Shown here in pieces: positions 17,248-25,401 of a stretch of DNA of 37,703 nucleotides; position 1 is the first letter of the stretch; the number at the start of each line of letters is the position of its first letter. The translations under genes were made by a program, and so were the position numbers. The stretch is from the NCBI GenBank assembly GCA_027618255.1, contig JAQCFG010000014.1, positions 1 through 37,703 of the forward strand, given 5' to 3'. The DNA is from Cyanobacteriota bacterium (GTDB lineage Bacteria > Cyanobacteriota > Vampirovibrionia > LMEP-6097). The notes below the pieces were generated by a model, which saw nothing but the letters and a program-made list of their open reading frames with translations, had not been told where the DNA came from and did no database searches.

Positions 17248-17253
17248 ATGGCT

Positions 17254-19917
17254 ATGAGAAAATTAGCTTTAGTACTAGTCATGGTTGCTTTTGGATTGCA
17301 GGTCTCTGCAATTGACATTGTGCCAAGTGATGATGATTTGCGTTTTAGTGAATCGAGCCCGACTCAAACCTTTACGGTGACTTTGAGTGATGACCCGGCC
17401 AAGCTTGCTGGCAAGTCTGGTAATATCAAAGCCAAGCTCCAATTTAATAAAAAACTATACGAATCGAGTCTTACAGGACCGGTTTTGATTCCTTATGAAG
17501 ATGGTGTAATGCAAAATAGCTCCCCTATCACTTTGAGTCTTAAAAATACTGACAATATTGTCAATGCTTCTGAATCCACTTTTGCTATCAGTGTATCTAA
17601 TGGACTAAAAAAGAAACTGGGAATTAATCTATATAAAGATGCACTTAGTGTAGATGCTGATGCTGTGACTCTCTCTGGAAGAGTGATTATACCTTCTGGA
17701 AGTACTAATAATTTTAGTACAAGAAGAAGAACTCCACAGAATATGGGCAAGGCAAGACAAATCACTCCATTAAATACGGATCTGGGTGCTGGTGTAGAAG
17801 TTGAAATCGTAGAGATTGCTACTGATGGCACGCAAACTCCAACTGGAATCACTGCGGTTGCTGATGAAGATGGCAATTTTGAAATTGCAATGCCAGAAGA
17901 TGCCACACCAAGTGTTGAATATGCAGTTCATGTTCAAGCTGATACAGGTGAGGATTTGATAGCTTTTGCAACAGAGTCAGAAGATATTGTGGTTAATCCT
18001 GTTTCTACTTTTATATATGACCAGTTTGTTGAAGGAGTCCAAGATTCTGACGCACCATTGATACAAGAACAAATTACTCCAACAGAGATGAACGATATTG
18101 TTGAACAATTTGAAGAGTTTAATCCTGGTATTGAAGAGACTATTGAAGAGACACAAGCCAAGCTTGAAGATCTTTTTGAGCCGGTAATCGACAATATGCT
18201 TGGTGTTGCAAATGATGCAGACGTTGAGCTGCCAAGTCAGCTTCCTGATGAAGATTCGATTGATGATGATGAAGTGCCTGATGAAGATCAGCCTCCAGAA
18301 GATGAACAAGATTCTCTTTCTGATGATGATTTCGTTTTTGAAACAACTCCTACAGACTTAGGGCTTGCTGCTGAAGAAATTGCTGGTGATTACTTTGTTG
18401 TATTCTATGAAGGAGCCCTTGGTGGTTCAACTGAGAATAATCCTTTTGGTGATGAATCAAGAGTGAGTGCTGAGCTTGAAATTGGTTTAGCAAGACTTTC
18501 TAGACCTAGTGAAGCTGGTGTGCTTACTGTAACTCCGCAACCAGTACTTTTTTCAGAGGCTTCTTTGTTAGCACATTCTGATGATCAAGGTGGTTCTGTG
18601 CAAGAAGATGATCAGGATCAACCACAAGGCGATCAAGGACCTGGAGATGATTTTGGTGACGGTGGACAAGATGGTCCAAACGATGATTTTGGTGATGGTG
18701 GACAAGATGGTCCAAACGATGATTTTGGTCAAGGACCACAAGATGGCTCTAATTGTTTTACACTAGAAGCTTATTCTGGAACACCAGAGGGAGATTTTGG
18801 TGAAGCAGGTTTTCTTGCAACCGTAGATACTAGTAATGTAGTTTCTGTAGTAGTTCCAGCTTTTGAAGAAAGCCATAGCTTTACTGATGATTTTAGTGGT
18901 ATAACTTACAACACTACTTTTAGAGATAAAGATGAGGTATTCCAGTTCTATCCTGTTAGTGGAGGCTTCTCTGTTGCTAACAATATAGGTGGTGGCGAAG
19001 AATTTAATGCTGATACTGGTTTGAAGATTTCTGAAGATACCATCGTTGGTTTTCAAGTAATTATTAAACAGTCTGATGAGGTGCTTGAAGGACTTTATGG
19101 AATAGTTGGTGTTGGTACTGATTTAGGTGGTCCAGGCCGAATAGGTGTAATGAGTCTTAAAGGTACTTTAGATATTGCTGCGGGCGGTTCTGTTGTTTAC
19201 AGTTTTGACGCTAGTACTCAGCTTGAACGTGAGTATCTTGAGAGTTCAATAGCAAGTTGTGGTGATGAATACACTGTCTCAGTGTCAACTGACGGTGATG
19301 AATTCTCTGAGGCAGAAACTGGTTCTGCGCAATTCACTTCGCGCAATGGTCGTTTTACTATTGACGTAGCTGATGAGGATAACGAAGAGGGGCAGATGGT
19401 TTTTGAGGGTTATGCTGCTCAAGATGCGTCTATTGCAGCTTTTGTGATTGCTACTGATCGTAATGATCAAGGTGGACCTGCTCGCAGATCTAATCAAATT
19501 GATAGTGCTAGTCGTGAGCTTAGTTTTGCAGTGAAGCTTCCAAGTTCTACTCCAAGCCTCAGTGGAACTTATAAGATATTTAGTTATTCTACTAGTTTAG
19601 GTACAACTGGGGAAGTAGTTCTTTCAAGTCACAAGGCTGGTAGTATTGTTTTCTCGGGTACTAGTTTTAGTATTTCTGGTACTGTAGAGAACCAAGCAAT
19701 TAAGGCAGCTAGTTCAAATGCTGTAAGTCAAGCTGTTGCAAGTTCTGATTTTGAAGGAACTAGCGGTACTGCTACTATAAGTGCTAGCGGTGAGATTAGC
19801 TTTGCAGCTGGTGGACATAGCTTCTCTGGTTATGTACAAGATGGTGCTAATGCAATCGTAGCTTATGCTACAGACAATACCGATTCTTTGGGATTGTTCT
19901 TATTTGTTAAGCAGTAG
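17254..19917 (+). CDS. Large secreted acidic protein with tandem repeats
   Basis: The 887-residue product opens with a signal peptide ('MRKLALVLVMVAFGLQVSA'). Residues about 20-145 look like an Ig/cohesin-like beta domain ('SPTQTFTVTLSDDPAKLAGKSGNIKAKLQF'). A carboxypeptidase-like beta domain ('VEIVEIATDGTQTPTGITAVADEDGNFEIAMPED') and an acidic segment follow, then a 12-residue repeat ('DDFGDGGQDGPN', two copies plus a degenerate third). C-terminal beta modules built on 'GTY...' and 'FSGYVQDGANAIVAYATDN' complete it. It is Gly/Ser/Asp-rich and Cys-poor, which suggests an extracellular or surface, possibly Ca-binding, adhesin-like protein; no family is certain. Confidence 0.7.
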   Translation: MRKLALVLVMVAFGLQVSAIDIVPSDDDLRFSESSPTQTFTVTLSDDPAKLAGKSGNIKAKLQFNKKLYESSLTGPVLIPYEDGVMQNSSPITLSLKNTDNIVNASESTFAISVSNGLKKKLGINLYKDALSVDADAVTLSGRVIIPSGSTNNFSTRRRTPQNMGKARQITPLNTDLGAGVEVEIVEIATDGTQTPTGITAVADEDGNFEIAMPEDATPSVEYAVHVQADTGEDLIAFATESEDIVVNPVSTFIYDQFVEGVQDSDAPLIQEQITPTEMNDIVEQFEEFNPGIEETIEETQAKLEDLFEPVIDNMLGVANDADVELPSQLPDEDSIDDDEVPDEDQPPEDEQDSLSDDDFVFETTPTDLGLAAEEIAGDYFVVFYEGALGGSTENNPFGDESRVSAELEIGLARLSRPSEAGVLTVTPQPVLFSEASLLAHSDDQGGSVQEDDQDQPQGDQGPGDDFGDGGQDGPNDDFGDGGQDGPNDDFGQGPQDGSNCFTLEAYSGTPEGDFGEAGFLATVDTSNVVSVVVPAFEESHSFTDDFSGITYNTTFRDKDEVFQFYPVSGGFSVANNIGGGEEFNADTGLKISEDTIVGFQVIIKQSDEVLEGLYGIVGVGTDLGGPGRIGVMSLKGTLDIAAGGSVVYSFDASTQLEREYLESSIASCGDEYTVSVSTDGDEFSEAETGSAQFTSRNGRFTIDVADEDNEEGQMVFEGYAAQDASIAAFVIATDRNDQGGPARRSNQIDSASRELSFAVKLPSSTPSLSGTYKIFSYSTSLGTTGEVVLSSHKAGSIVFSGTSFSISGTVENQAIKAASSNAVSQAVASSDFEGTSGTATISASGEISFAAGGHSFSGYVQDGANAIVAYATDNTDSLGLFLFVKQ
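18646..18753 (+). repeat. 36-bp tandem repeat in the secreted protein gene
   Basis: Two units of 36 bp (18646-18681, 18682-18717) and a diverged third (18718-18753) encode DDFGDGGQDGPN, DDFGDGGQDGPN and DDFGQGPQDGSN. The near-identical DNA suggests recent duplication. Confidence 0.9.
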
Positions 19918-19950
19918 AATTCTTGTGAATGCATAATCAGCTCTAGCAAA

Positions 19951-21342
19951 CTAGATTAACAAAGCTGGAATAAAATAAACCTTATGACCATCGTAGTCAT
20001 TAATAGCTAATTTGTTTTTGGTGATTACAATTGCTGATGGGATTTGATTCTGCTTGATATGCTTAAGCAGGAATTTAATATCAGAGCTATTGATATTGTT
20101 TTTGTATTTAACTTCAATGTATGTCCACTCTGTTTTTTTATTGAGCAAGAAATCACCTGCTATGAAATCAATTTCATTGCTGCCTTTACGAAAGAAGTGG
20201 ATATTGGTAAATTCTCTATAACTTTTGAGTTTTTGATAGACATAAGTCTCAACTAGTTTGCCCATGATGTCGTTTAGCAAGGAGTTGTCGCGTTTAAGTC
20301 TTAATAAGGCAGGTAAGAAATTTGGACTAATAACATAGACTTTTTTACGTGTTTTGCGTGCTTTGTGTGCTGAACGGTGATGGCTAGGCACTATATCAAG
20401 AAAGAAACTAGCTTCAAGTGCTTCTAGATATTTGCTAATACTATTACGTTGGAGTCCAGTAGCTTCAGCCAAGTTTTTGTTTTCAAAAATAGAAGAACTG
20501 TCCTGTATCAAACACTTGACCAGGGATTTGAGTTCATTGCGTTTATTGATTTTGTAGATCTTGGGTATATCGTTTTCTACTAATTTATTGATGACTGAGT
20601 TTTCAATGTAGTCAAATTTTTTGTCTAGGTTTTCAATATTGATAGTCTCGGGGAAGCTACCATGGAGAATGAAATCAATAAATTGATCTTGATATTTTTG
20701 GTTGAATAAGTCAAAATCTAAATCTTTGAATGATTGATTATCTATTTTATTGAGCTTGATAGCACATGGTTCTTTAATTTGAGATTTGATTGTTAGGTAA
20801 TCAGCAAAATCAAGTGGGGCAATATAGCTTTCAGCAATCCTGCCTGCAAGCGATTCCCTGTCTTGTTTTGCTAGTTTGAGTGAAAATGATCCGGAGATGA
20901 TAAATTTGATTTTGCTACTTGAATCGTATAAATTTTTGAGAATTGATTGCCAGTGTTCTATATATTGAACTTCATCTAAGAAAATATATACTTTCTCTTT
21001 CAAGGTTCGAGGGTTGGTTTTTAATACTGCATCGAAGTAGTAATTGAGGATTGCTTCAAGTGCTTGAGGATCTTGTTCTTGGAGCTTTTCATCAAAGGAA
21101 AAGAAAAATACTTGTTTACTATCGTTGACTTTTTGTAAAACATGATCTTGTAGTTGAAACAGTAGTGTACTTTTGCCAGTGCGACGCAAGCCAACTAATG
21201 AAATTATCATTCGATCATCTAGAGACTGGACTAGTTCTTTGTATATTGCCCTTGTGTTAGCTAGTGCAAGTTCAGGACGATAGGATGAGTCTTGCCATTG
21301 TGGATTTGATTGTAGAATTCTTTGCTGTATAAAATTATCCAT
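19951..21342 (-). CDS. ATP-binding protein, AAA_14/DUF4143 family
   Basis: The 463-residue protein has Walker A GLRRTGKST (residues 51-59) and Walker B 'KVYIFLDEVQYIEHW' (Asp123-Glu124). A winged-helix-like 'LAEATGLQRNSISKYLEALEASFFLDIV' and a C-terminal DUF4143 domain with 'GSNEIDFIAGDFL' and 'TYIEVKYKN', a PD-(D/E)xK-like motif, follow. Family members are common in genomes as orphan ATPases, often linked to mobile or defence-like regions, and their function is unclear. It is intact, unlike the remnant at 15395. The upstream 340 bp are full of inverted repeats. Confidence 0.9.
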   Translation of the reverse strand: MDNFIQQRILQSNPQWQDSSYRPELALANTRAIYKELVQSLDDRMIISLVGLRRTGKSTLLFQLQDHVLQKVNDSKQVFFFSFDEKLQEQDPQALEAILNYYFDAVLKTNPRTLKEKVYIFLDEVQYIEHWQSILKNLYDSSSKIKFIISGSFSLKLAKQDRESLAGRIAESYIAPLDFADYLTIKSQIKEPCAIKLNKIDNQSFKDLDFDLFNQKYQDQFIDFILHGSFPETINIENLDKKFDYIENSVINKLVENDIPKIYKINKRNELKSLVKCLIQDSSSIFENKNLAEATGLQRNSISKYLEALEASFFLDIVPSHHRSAHKARKTRKKVYVISPNFLPALLRLKRDNSLLNDIMGKLVETYVYQKLKSYREFTNIHFFRKGSNEIDFIAGDFLLNKKTEWTYIEVKYKNNINSSDIKFLLKHIKQNQIPSAIVITKNKLAINDYDGHKVYFIPALLI

Positions 21343-21374
21343 GATATTACCTGATTCTTATAATTATATTGTGC

Positions 21375-21426
21375 CACAAAGGCATGTTTTATGCACATTG
21401 CTTTATGCTTAAAACATGCTTTTGTG
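21375..21426. repeat. 16-bp inverted repeat upstream of the DUF4143 ATPase
   Basis: Arms CACAAAGGCATGTTTT (21375-21390) and AAAACATGCTTTTGTG (21411-21426) pair over 16 bp with a single G-T mismatch around a 20-nt loop. It lies 33 bp upstream of the ATPase start, so it could be an operator or a transcript hairpin. Confidence 0.75.
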
Positions 21427-21447
21427 ATGATTTTGATTATCGAGCGT

Positions 21448-21476
21448 TAAAATATACCCAGGTGGGGTATATTTTA
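21448..21476. terminator. Perfect 12-bp hairpin, possible bidirectional terminator
   Basis: TAAAATATACCC (21448-21459) and GGGTATATTTTA (21465-21476) pair perfectly around AGGTG. On the minus strand, the direction of aroC, the 3' arm ends in ATATTTT, so it may terminate aroC or a read-through transcript. A protein-binding palindrome is an alternative. Confidence 0.5.
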
Positions 21477-21499
21477 TTAATTAGGCTAGAGTCTATAAT

Positions 21500-21666
21500 G
21501 TTTTGCCTTAAATTTTGCTCACTTGGGAGCAAAACTCACCGAGTTTTATCCGCAAAATTTATTCTGAGCAAGGCGAATACCCCGAAGCTTATTCGGCTTT
21601 GAAACGAAGATCATTGAGGAAACAAGGCGGAGTGTCATTGTTTTCTCCGAAAACAAACGTCAAAAC
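21500..21666. repeat. MITE-like repeat family 2, copy 1 (with internal insertion)
   Basis: It starts GTTTTGCC and ends GTCAAAAC. Bases 21500-21572 match 30506-30578 almost throughout, and the last 30 bp match again; about 75 bp in between are unique to this copy. Perfect internal hairpins include TTTTGCTC/GAGCAAAA and AAAACTC/GAGTTTT. It fills the gap between aroC and the ATPase together with the two hairpins above; no gene is seen in 21343-21681. Confidence 0.8.
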
Positions 21667-21681
21667 CTTGGCTCTCTTTCA

Positions 21682-22899
21682 TTATTTCTCACTAATCTGC
21701 TCTTGATAACTATCGTAATTACGTTTGGTTTCTGCAATGCTGTCGCCGCCAAACTTCTCTAAAAAGCATTGAGCAAGAACAATTGCCATCATTGCTTCAA
21801 GCACAACACCGGCAGCGGGCACGACACAAATGTCAGAGCGCTCAAAGTGAGACTCAGCGTTGGCTTTGGTATCAAGGTCAATAGAATCAAGTTTGGAAAT
21901 AAGGGTTGGGATTGGTTTGACACCGACTTTGCAAGTGATAGGCATTCCATTGGTCATGCCGCCTTCGGTGCCGCCAAGATTGTTTGTCTTGCGCTCATAG
22001 TGAAGCGGGTTTTTGTCCTCGGCTCTATATATTTGATCATGAACTTGCGAACCAGGGATTCTACCAACCGCTTCACCAAGTCCGATTTCAACAGACTTGA
22101 CTGTGTGAGTGCTCATCATTGCTTGAGCGATGAGACCATCAATGCGTCTATCCCACTGTACGTGCGAGCCAAGACCAACTGGCACTCCCAACGCAAAAAC
22201 TTCGACGATGCCACCAAGAGTGTCGCCCTTTTTGCGGATTGAATCGATATAATCCTTAAACTCTTGATCTTTCTTGCCACTTGGATCATAGATGCGCAGC
22301 TCAGAGCTTTCTACTTGCTCTTTAAACTGGCTGAGGCTAGTTTGGTCTGGAATTGCAGTTGCATCAATACTTAGTTCACCGATAGTAAGTACATGAGAAA
22401 AAATCTCAATACCAAATTGCTTCAAAAAAGTTTTGCATACAGCGCCAGCCGCTACTCTTGATGTAGTCTCGCGTGCAGATGATCTTTCTAAAATATCTCT
22501 TACATCTGGAGCGTCATACTTAAGTGCGCCAGCAAAATCTGCATGTCCTGGTCTTACCTTGGAGATATATTTTGCGTCTAGCTCTGCTTTGACCTTAGGG
22601 TCACTTGTATCAACTGGACTTGATGACATGACATTGAGCCATTTTTGATGATCTTTGTTGATGATTTTCATGGCAATTGGAGCGCCACCAAAAGTTCGTC
22701 CGTGCCTAATGCCTGCAGTAAAAAAGACCTTGTCTGTTTCAATCTTCATTCTGCCGCCACGACCATAACCACCTTGACGTCTTTTGAGATCGAGGTTGAT
22801 GTCTTCTTCCAAGAGAGGCATATTTGCAGGAATGCCTTCAAGAATGATGTTTAATTCAGGTCCGTGTGATTCGCCTGAGCTAAGGAATCGAAGGGGCAT
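21682..22899 (-). CDS. aroC: Chorismate synthase
   Basis: AroC converts EPSP to chorismate using reduced FMN, the last shikimate step. The 405-residue protein has 'FLSSGESHGPEL' at the start, 'RRQGGYGRGGRM', 'SKVRPGHADFAGALKY', 'RSSARETTSRVAAGAV', 'DTLGGIVEV', 'LGSHVQWDRRIDGLIAQAMMSTHTVKSVEIG' and 'TNNLGGTEGGMTNGMPI'. All signatures of the family are present and the length is normal or slightly long. No other shikimate gene is nearby. The start is supported by TGC-TAAAAT 6 nt upstream. Confidence 0.97.
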   Translation of the reverse strand: MPLRFLSSGESHGPELNIILEGIPANMPLLEEDINLDLKRRQGGYGRGGRMKIETDKVFFTAGIRHGRTFGGAPIAMKIINKDHQKWLNVMSSSPVDTSDPKVKAELDAKYISKVRPGHADFAGALKYDAPDVRDILERSSARETTSRVAAGAVCKTFLKQFGIEIFSHVLTIGELSIDATAIPDQTSLSQFKEQVESSELRIYDPSGKKDQEFKDYIDSIRKKGDTLGGIVEVFALGVPVGLGSHVQWDRRIDGLIAQAMMSTHTVKSVEIGLGEAVGRIPGSQVHDQIYRAEDKNPLHYERKTNNLGGTEGGMTNGMPITCKVGVKPIPTLISKLDSIDLDTKANAESHFERSDICVVPAAGVVLEAMMAIVLAQCFLEKFGGDSIAETKRNYDSYQEQISEK

Positions 22900-22905
22900 G
22901 CTGGT

Positions 22906-22914
22906 ATTTTAGCA
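22906..22914 (-). promoter_or_regulatory. aroC extended -10 TGC-TAAAAT, leaderless start
   Basis: On the minus strand TGC-TAAAAT is followed by 6 nt and the aroC ATG at 22899. No Shine-Dalgarno. Confidence 0.6.
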
Positions 22915-22936
22915 TGGACGTTTAAAGCTTCTGGGG

Positions 22937-23021
22937 ATAGTGTATTTTGAGGGGCTCAGATGCAATGATGACTTGTTGGAACGAGCGTAACGCAGCAGGT
23001 GAGTTCCTCAGAACACACTAT
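22937..23021. repeat. 85-bp imperfect palindrome between aroC and HTH gene
   Basis: The outer arms ATAGTGT/ACACTAT, then TTTTGAGG/CCTCAGAA and GCTCA/TGAGT, pair in register around a loop that contains GGAACGAGCGTAACGCAGC. The right end touches the stop codon of the downstream-reading gene. It has the look of a mobile palindromic element rather than a terminator. Confidence 0.65.
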
Positions 23022-23980
23022 TAGCTTTTGACCCACTTAAGTAAATGCACCCAACCACTATGTAACTTAGATCTATGCTCCAATGAATCTTTGAGATTCA
23101 TTTCTTCCATGGTGCTTAATCTTCCACGTTCAAGTTTTTGTTGAATGTATTGAACTCGTTTAGCATCATTGGCAATTTGTCTTTGAATATAGCGGAAGCT
23201 AAATTGTCTACGACGCATTTTGCGTGGATTGAGACGCTTGCCGGTTTTTTCAACGACTTCTGGAAGTTCTTCAAAATCTGCTTCATCTTCATCGAGGTCA
23301 AGATCTTCATCAAGATCAAGTTGTGCTTTTGGCTCTTCATCGATAGGGTTGTCATTATCCGCTAGGCGCATTGCCATGCTGATTTCGTCATCTTCTGTTT
23401 CATCAAGATATCTAGTGATGTCTAATCCATCTTGTTCTTTTTCTTTTTTTGCTTGAGTTTCTTCTTGAGCTTCTGTTTGAGTTGTTTTGTCTTCTGCTTT
23501 TTTTGCTTTGGATTTTTTGCGAGTTCTAGAATGTTTGCTTTTGGTCTCTGTGCTAACCTCTGTTTTAGGCTTTGCTTCGGAGCTGGTTTCAGGTTTGCTA
23601 TCTGTTTTAGGTTTTTTGAAAGTAATTTTTTTTGTTAGGATTTTTGCTTCTTGAGTTGTTTCAAGTTCTTCGTTTGAGGCTTGAGCTTCTTTTTTAGCTT
23701 CTTCTGGATTTGCTTGAGTTTCAGCCTTAGTTTCAGCTTTGATTGCAGCTTGTGCAGCATCAAATAATTCCTTGATTTCCTTATTCTTTTTGCCGCTGGC
23801 TTTAAGAGCTAAGATTTCTCGGATAGTTTTAACAGCATTGTCGTTAAGGTGAATACGTTTTTGAACTCTATCTGGCTCAATACCAAAGTCTTTAATGAGT
23901 TTCTTGAGAAGCGCATCAGTTACTTTAAGCTTGGCAGCAAGTTCTTTTATGCTGGTTAGATTGTCATTATTGATAGACAT
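23021..23980 (-). CDS. HTH-like protein with charged low-complexity middle
   Basis: Of 319 residues, the first 75 ('TSIKELAAKLKVTDALLKKLIKDFGIEPDRVQKRIHLNDNAVKTIREIL') resemble a MerR- or IF2-N-like helix-turn-helix. Residues about 80-200 are Lys/Glu/Thr/Ala-rich and probably disordered, an acidic Asp-rich run follows, and the last 60 residues are basic ('LNPRKMRRRQFSFRYIQRQIANDAKRVQYIQQKL'). It lies 77 bp after rpmB with its own -10 box. The basic tail and ribosomal neighbours suggest RNA or nucleic-acid binding, but this is inference; no family name is known to me. Confidence 0.65.
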   Translation of the reverse strand: MSINNDNLTSIKELAAKLKVTDALLKKLIKDFGIEPDRVQKRIHLNDNAVKTIREILALKASGKKNKEIKELFDAAQAAIKAETKAETQANPEEAKKEAQASNEELETTQEAKILTKKITFKKPKTDSKPETSSEAKPKTEVSTETKSKHSRTRKKSKAKKAEDKTTQTEAQEETQAKKEKEQDGLDITRYLDETEDDEISMAMRLADNDNPIDEEPKAQLDLDEDLDLDEDEADFEELPEVVEKTGKRLNPRKMRRRQFSFRYIQRQIANDAKRVQYIQQKLERGRLSTMEEMNLKDSLEHRSKLHSGWVHLLKWVKS

Positions 23981-23986
23981 GTATTT

Positions 23987-23992
23987 ATTATA
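23987..23992 (-). promoter_or_regulatory. -10 box TATAAT, leaderless start
   Basis: TATAAT on the minus strand ends 6 nt before the ATG at 23980, with no Shine-Dalgarno. Confidence 0.55.
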
Positions 23993-24057
23993 CAGTGATA
24001 AGAACTTCTAGGTTTACTTAAACCAAAGCACCACTTTTATTCTTTGCTAATCCTGGC

Positions 24058-24339
24058 TTAGGCTTCGGCTTTTGAGGCTTTATTCTTTGCTGCGTTAAGT
24101 TTACGGCGACGACCTTTTTTAAGTTGTGCGCTAGTAATACCAGACTTGAGTTCAGGGAAAGTCTTGATTGCCTTGGTGCTGACTTTAATTCTTTGTTTAA
24201 CACCATCAATAATCGCAACAATATTTTGAAGGTTAACTTCAAATCTTCTTCTTGACGTTGGGTTATAGTGAGATCTCAAGAATGAATATCTCCATCCTTT
24301 CCCAGCTTTCTTTCCTGTAATTTCGCAAATGCGTGACAT
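24058..24339 (-). CDS. rpmB: 50S ribosomal protein L28
   Basis: The 93-residue product starts 'MSRICEITGKKAGKGWRYSFLRSHYNPTSRRRFEVNLQ', the L28 signature. A Lys/Ala-rich C-terminal extension of about 15-20 residues ('KKGRRRKLNAAKNKASKAEA') goes beyond the usual 70-80. It lies 12 nt after rpsR, with a GAGG Shine-Dalgarno, so the two form an operon. Confidence 0.95.
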   Translation of the reverse strand: MSRICEITGKKAGKGWRYSFLRSHYNPTSRRRFEVNLQNIVAIIDGVKQRIKVSTKAIKTFPELKSGITSAQLKKGRRRKLNAAKNKASKAEA

Positions 24340-24351
24340 AATTCTTCCTCT

Positions 24352-24558
24352 TTAAACGTTGTATGGCAATAAACCTAATGCTCTTGCTTGTTTGATTGCT
24401 TTTTGCATAGTGCGTTGTTTCTTTGCATCCAATCCAGTTTGTCTGCGGCCGTTGATTTTACCTGTGCTATCAATGTATTGTCCTAACAAACCTACGTTTT
24501 TGTAGTTCAATTCACTAGCGTCAGGGTTATTTGTTCTTTGTCTTCTTATCGTCGCCAT
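24352..24558 (-). CDS. rpsR: 30S ribosomal protein S18
   Basis: The 68-residue S18 core is present ('LNYKNVGLLGQYIDSTGKINGRRQTGLDAKKQRTMQKAIKQARALGLLPY'). I start at the ATG at 24558 ('MATIRRQRTNN'); an in-frame ATG at 24582 would add eight unlikely residues, and TGA-TAAAAT lies 8 nt upstream of 24558. The usual partners rpsF and ssb are not here; rpmB follows instead. Confidence 0.95.
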   Translation of the reverse strand: MATIRRQRTNNPDASELNYKNVGLLGQYIDSTGKINGRRQTGLDAKKQRTMQKAIKQARALGLLPYNV

Positions 24559-24566
24559 GGCTTGAT

Positions 24567-24575
24567 ATTTTATCA
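24567..24575 (-). promoter_or_regulatory. rpsR extended -10 TGA-TAAAAT
   Basis: On the minus strand this box ends 8 nt before the rpsR ATG at 24558, the same spacing as for fur. No Shine-Dalgarno. Confidence 0.45.
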
Positions 24576-24686
24576 TGGACATTGGGCTGGATTATGAATA
24601 TTTTATAGAGTTGTTACAAAATCAAGCTGTTGCTTAATAGATTTACTGCAAAAGCCAGCTTCATTTCATCCTTGGGTGAAATAAAG

Positions 24687-24692
24687 TATAAT
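24687..24692 (+). promoter_or_regulatory. rsmI -10 box TATAAT, leaderless GTG start
   Basis: TATAAT ends 6 nt before a GTG at 24699, exactly where RsmI homology begins. Confidence 0.6.
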
Positions 24693-24698
24693 TACTTA

Positions 24699-25388
24699 GT
24701 GTCAATACTTTACGTTATTGCTACGCCAATTGGCAACCTTGAGGATATTAGCCTTAGAGCACTACGTATACTCAAGGATTGTGTCAATACTATTTATTGT
24801 GAGGATACTAGGGTGACTTCCAAGCTGATTAATCATTTTGAGATGAGTGGCAAGAAGCTTGTAAGTTGTAATAAAGAAAATGAACACAAGCGAATTGAAG
24901 AAATTAAACAGCGTTTAATTAATGGCGAGGACATCGCACTGTGCTCTGATGCTGGGACTCCGTTGATTTCAGATCCTGGTTCTACATTAATAACAAGCCT
25001 GTCTACTTGTGACGGAGTGAAGATAGTCCCAATCCCGGGTGCTTCCTCACTTACAGCAGCCCTGTCAGTCTGCCCAATTGACACTAGTCGCTTTGTTTAT
25101 GAGGGCTTCTTGCCGCATAGTCCGCAAAAGCGCCGCCGAATCCTGCGTGACATGACCGAAGAAAAACGAGCGATAGTGCTTTTTGAAAGTCCGCATCGAA
25201 TTATCAAGTGTCTTGAAGATGTCAAAACTATTTTGGGTGAAGGACGAGATGTATTTCTTGCACGCGAACTTACTAAGAAATTTGAACAGCTTTATTTTGG
25301 ACCAGTAACTGAAATTATTGAAGAGCTGCAAAGTCAGTTTCCAAAAGATATACCTGGTGAGTTTGTTGTTGTGATTGCTTCGCAATAG
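24699..25388 (+). CDS. rsmI: 16S rRNA 2'-O-ribose C1402 methyltransferase RsmI
   Basis: RsmI methylates the ribose of C1402 in the 16S rRNA decoding centre using SAM. The 229-residue protein begins 'SILYVIATPIGNLEDISLRALRIL' after GTG and has 'IYCEDTRVTSKL', 'ALCSDAGTPLISDPGS', 'IVPIPGASSLTAAL', 'FLPHSPQKRRRILRDM', 'VLFESPHRI' and 'FLARELTKKFEQLYFG'. The frame is open further upstream (ATG at 24630), but those residues have no family match and cross the -10 box. It lacks the C-terminal extension of some longer members. It is divergent from rpsR. Confidence 0.95.
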   Translation: MSILYVIATPIGNLEDISLRALRILKDCVNTIYCEDTRVTSKLINHFEMSGKKLVSCNKENEHKRIEEIKQRLINGEDIALCSDAGTPLISDPGSTLITSLSTCDGVKIVPIPGASSLTAALSVCPIDTSRFVYEGFLPHSPQKRRRILRDMTEEKRAIVLFESPHRIIKCLEDVKTILGEGRDVFLARELTKKFEQLYFGPVTEIIEELQSQFPKDIPGEFVVVIASQ

Positions 25389-25401
25389 CTAGACTTGGCA
25401 T

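Noticed and set aside
18646-18753. Possible CRISPR-like array
   Set aside because: The repeats are directly adjacent, in frame and coding; there are no spacers and no cas genes.
24559-24582. Longer S18 start
   Set aside because: The eight extra residues are not part of S18 and overlap the likely -10 box.
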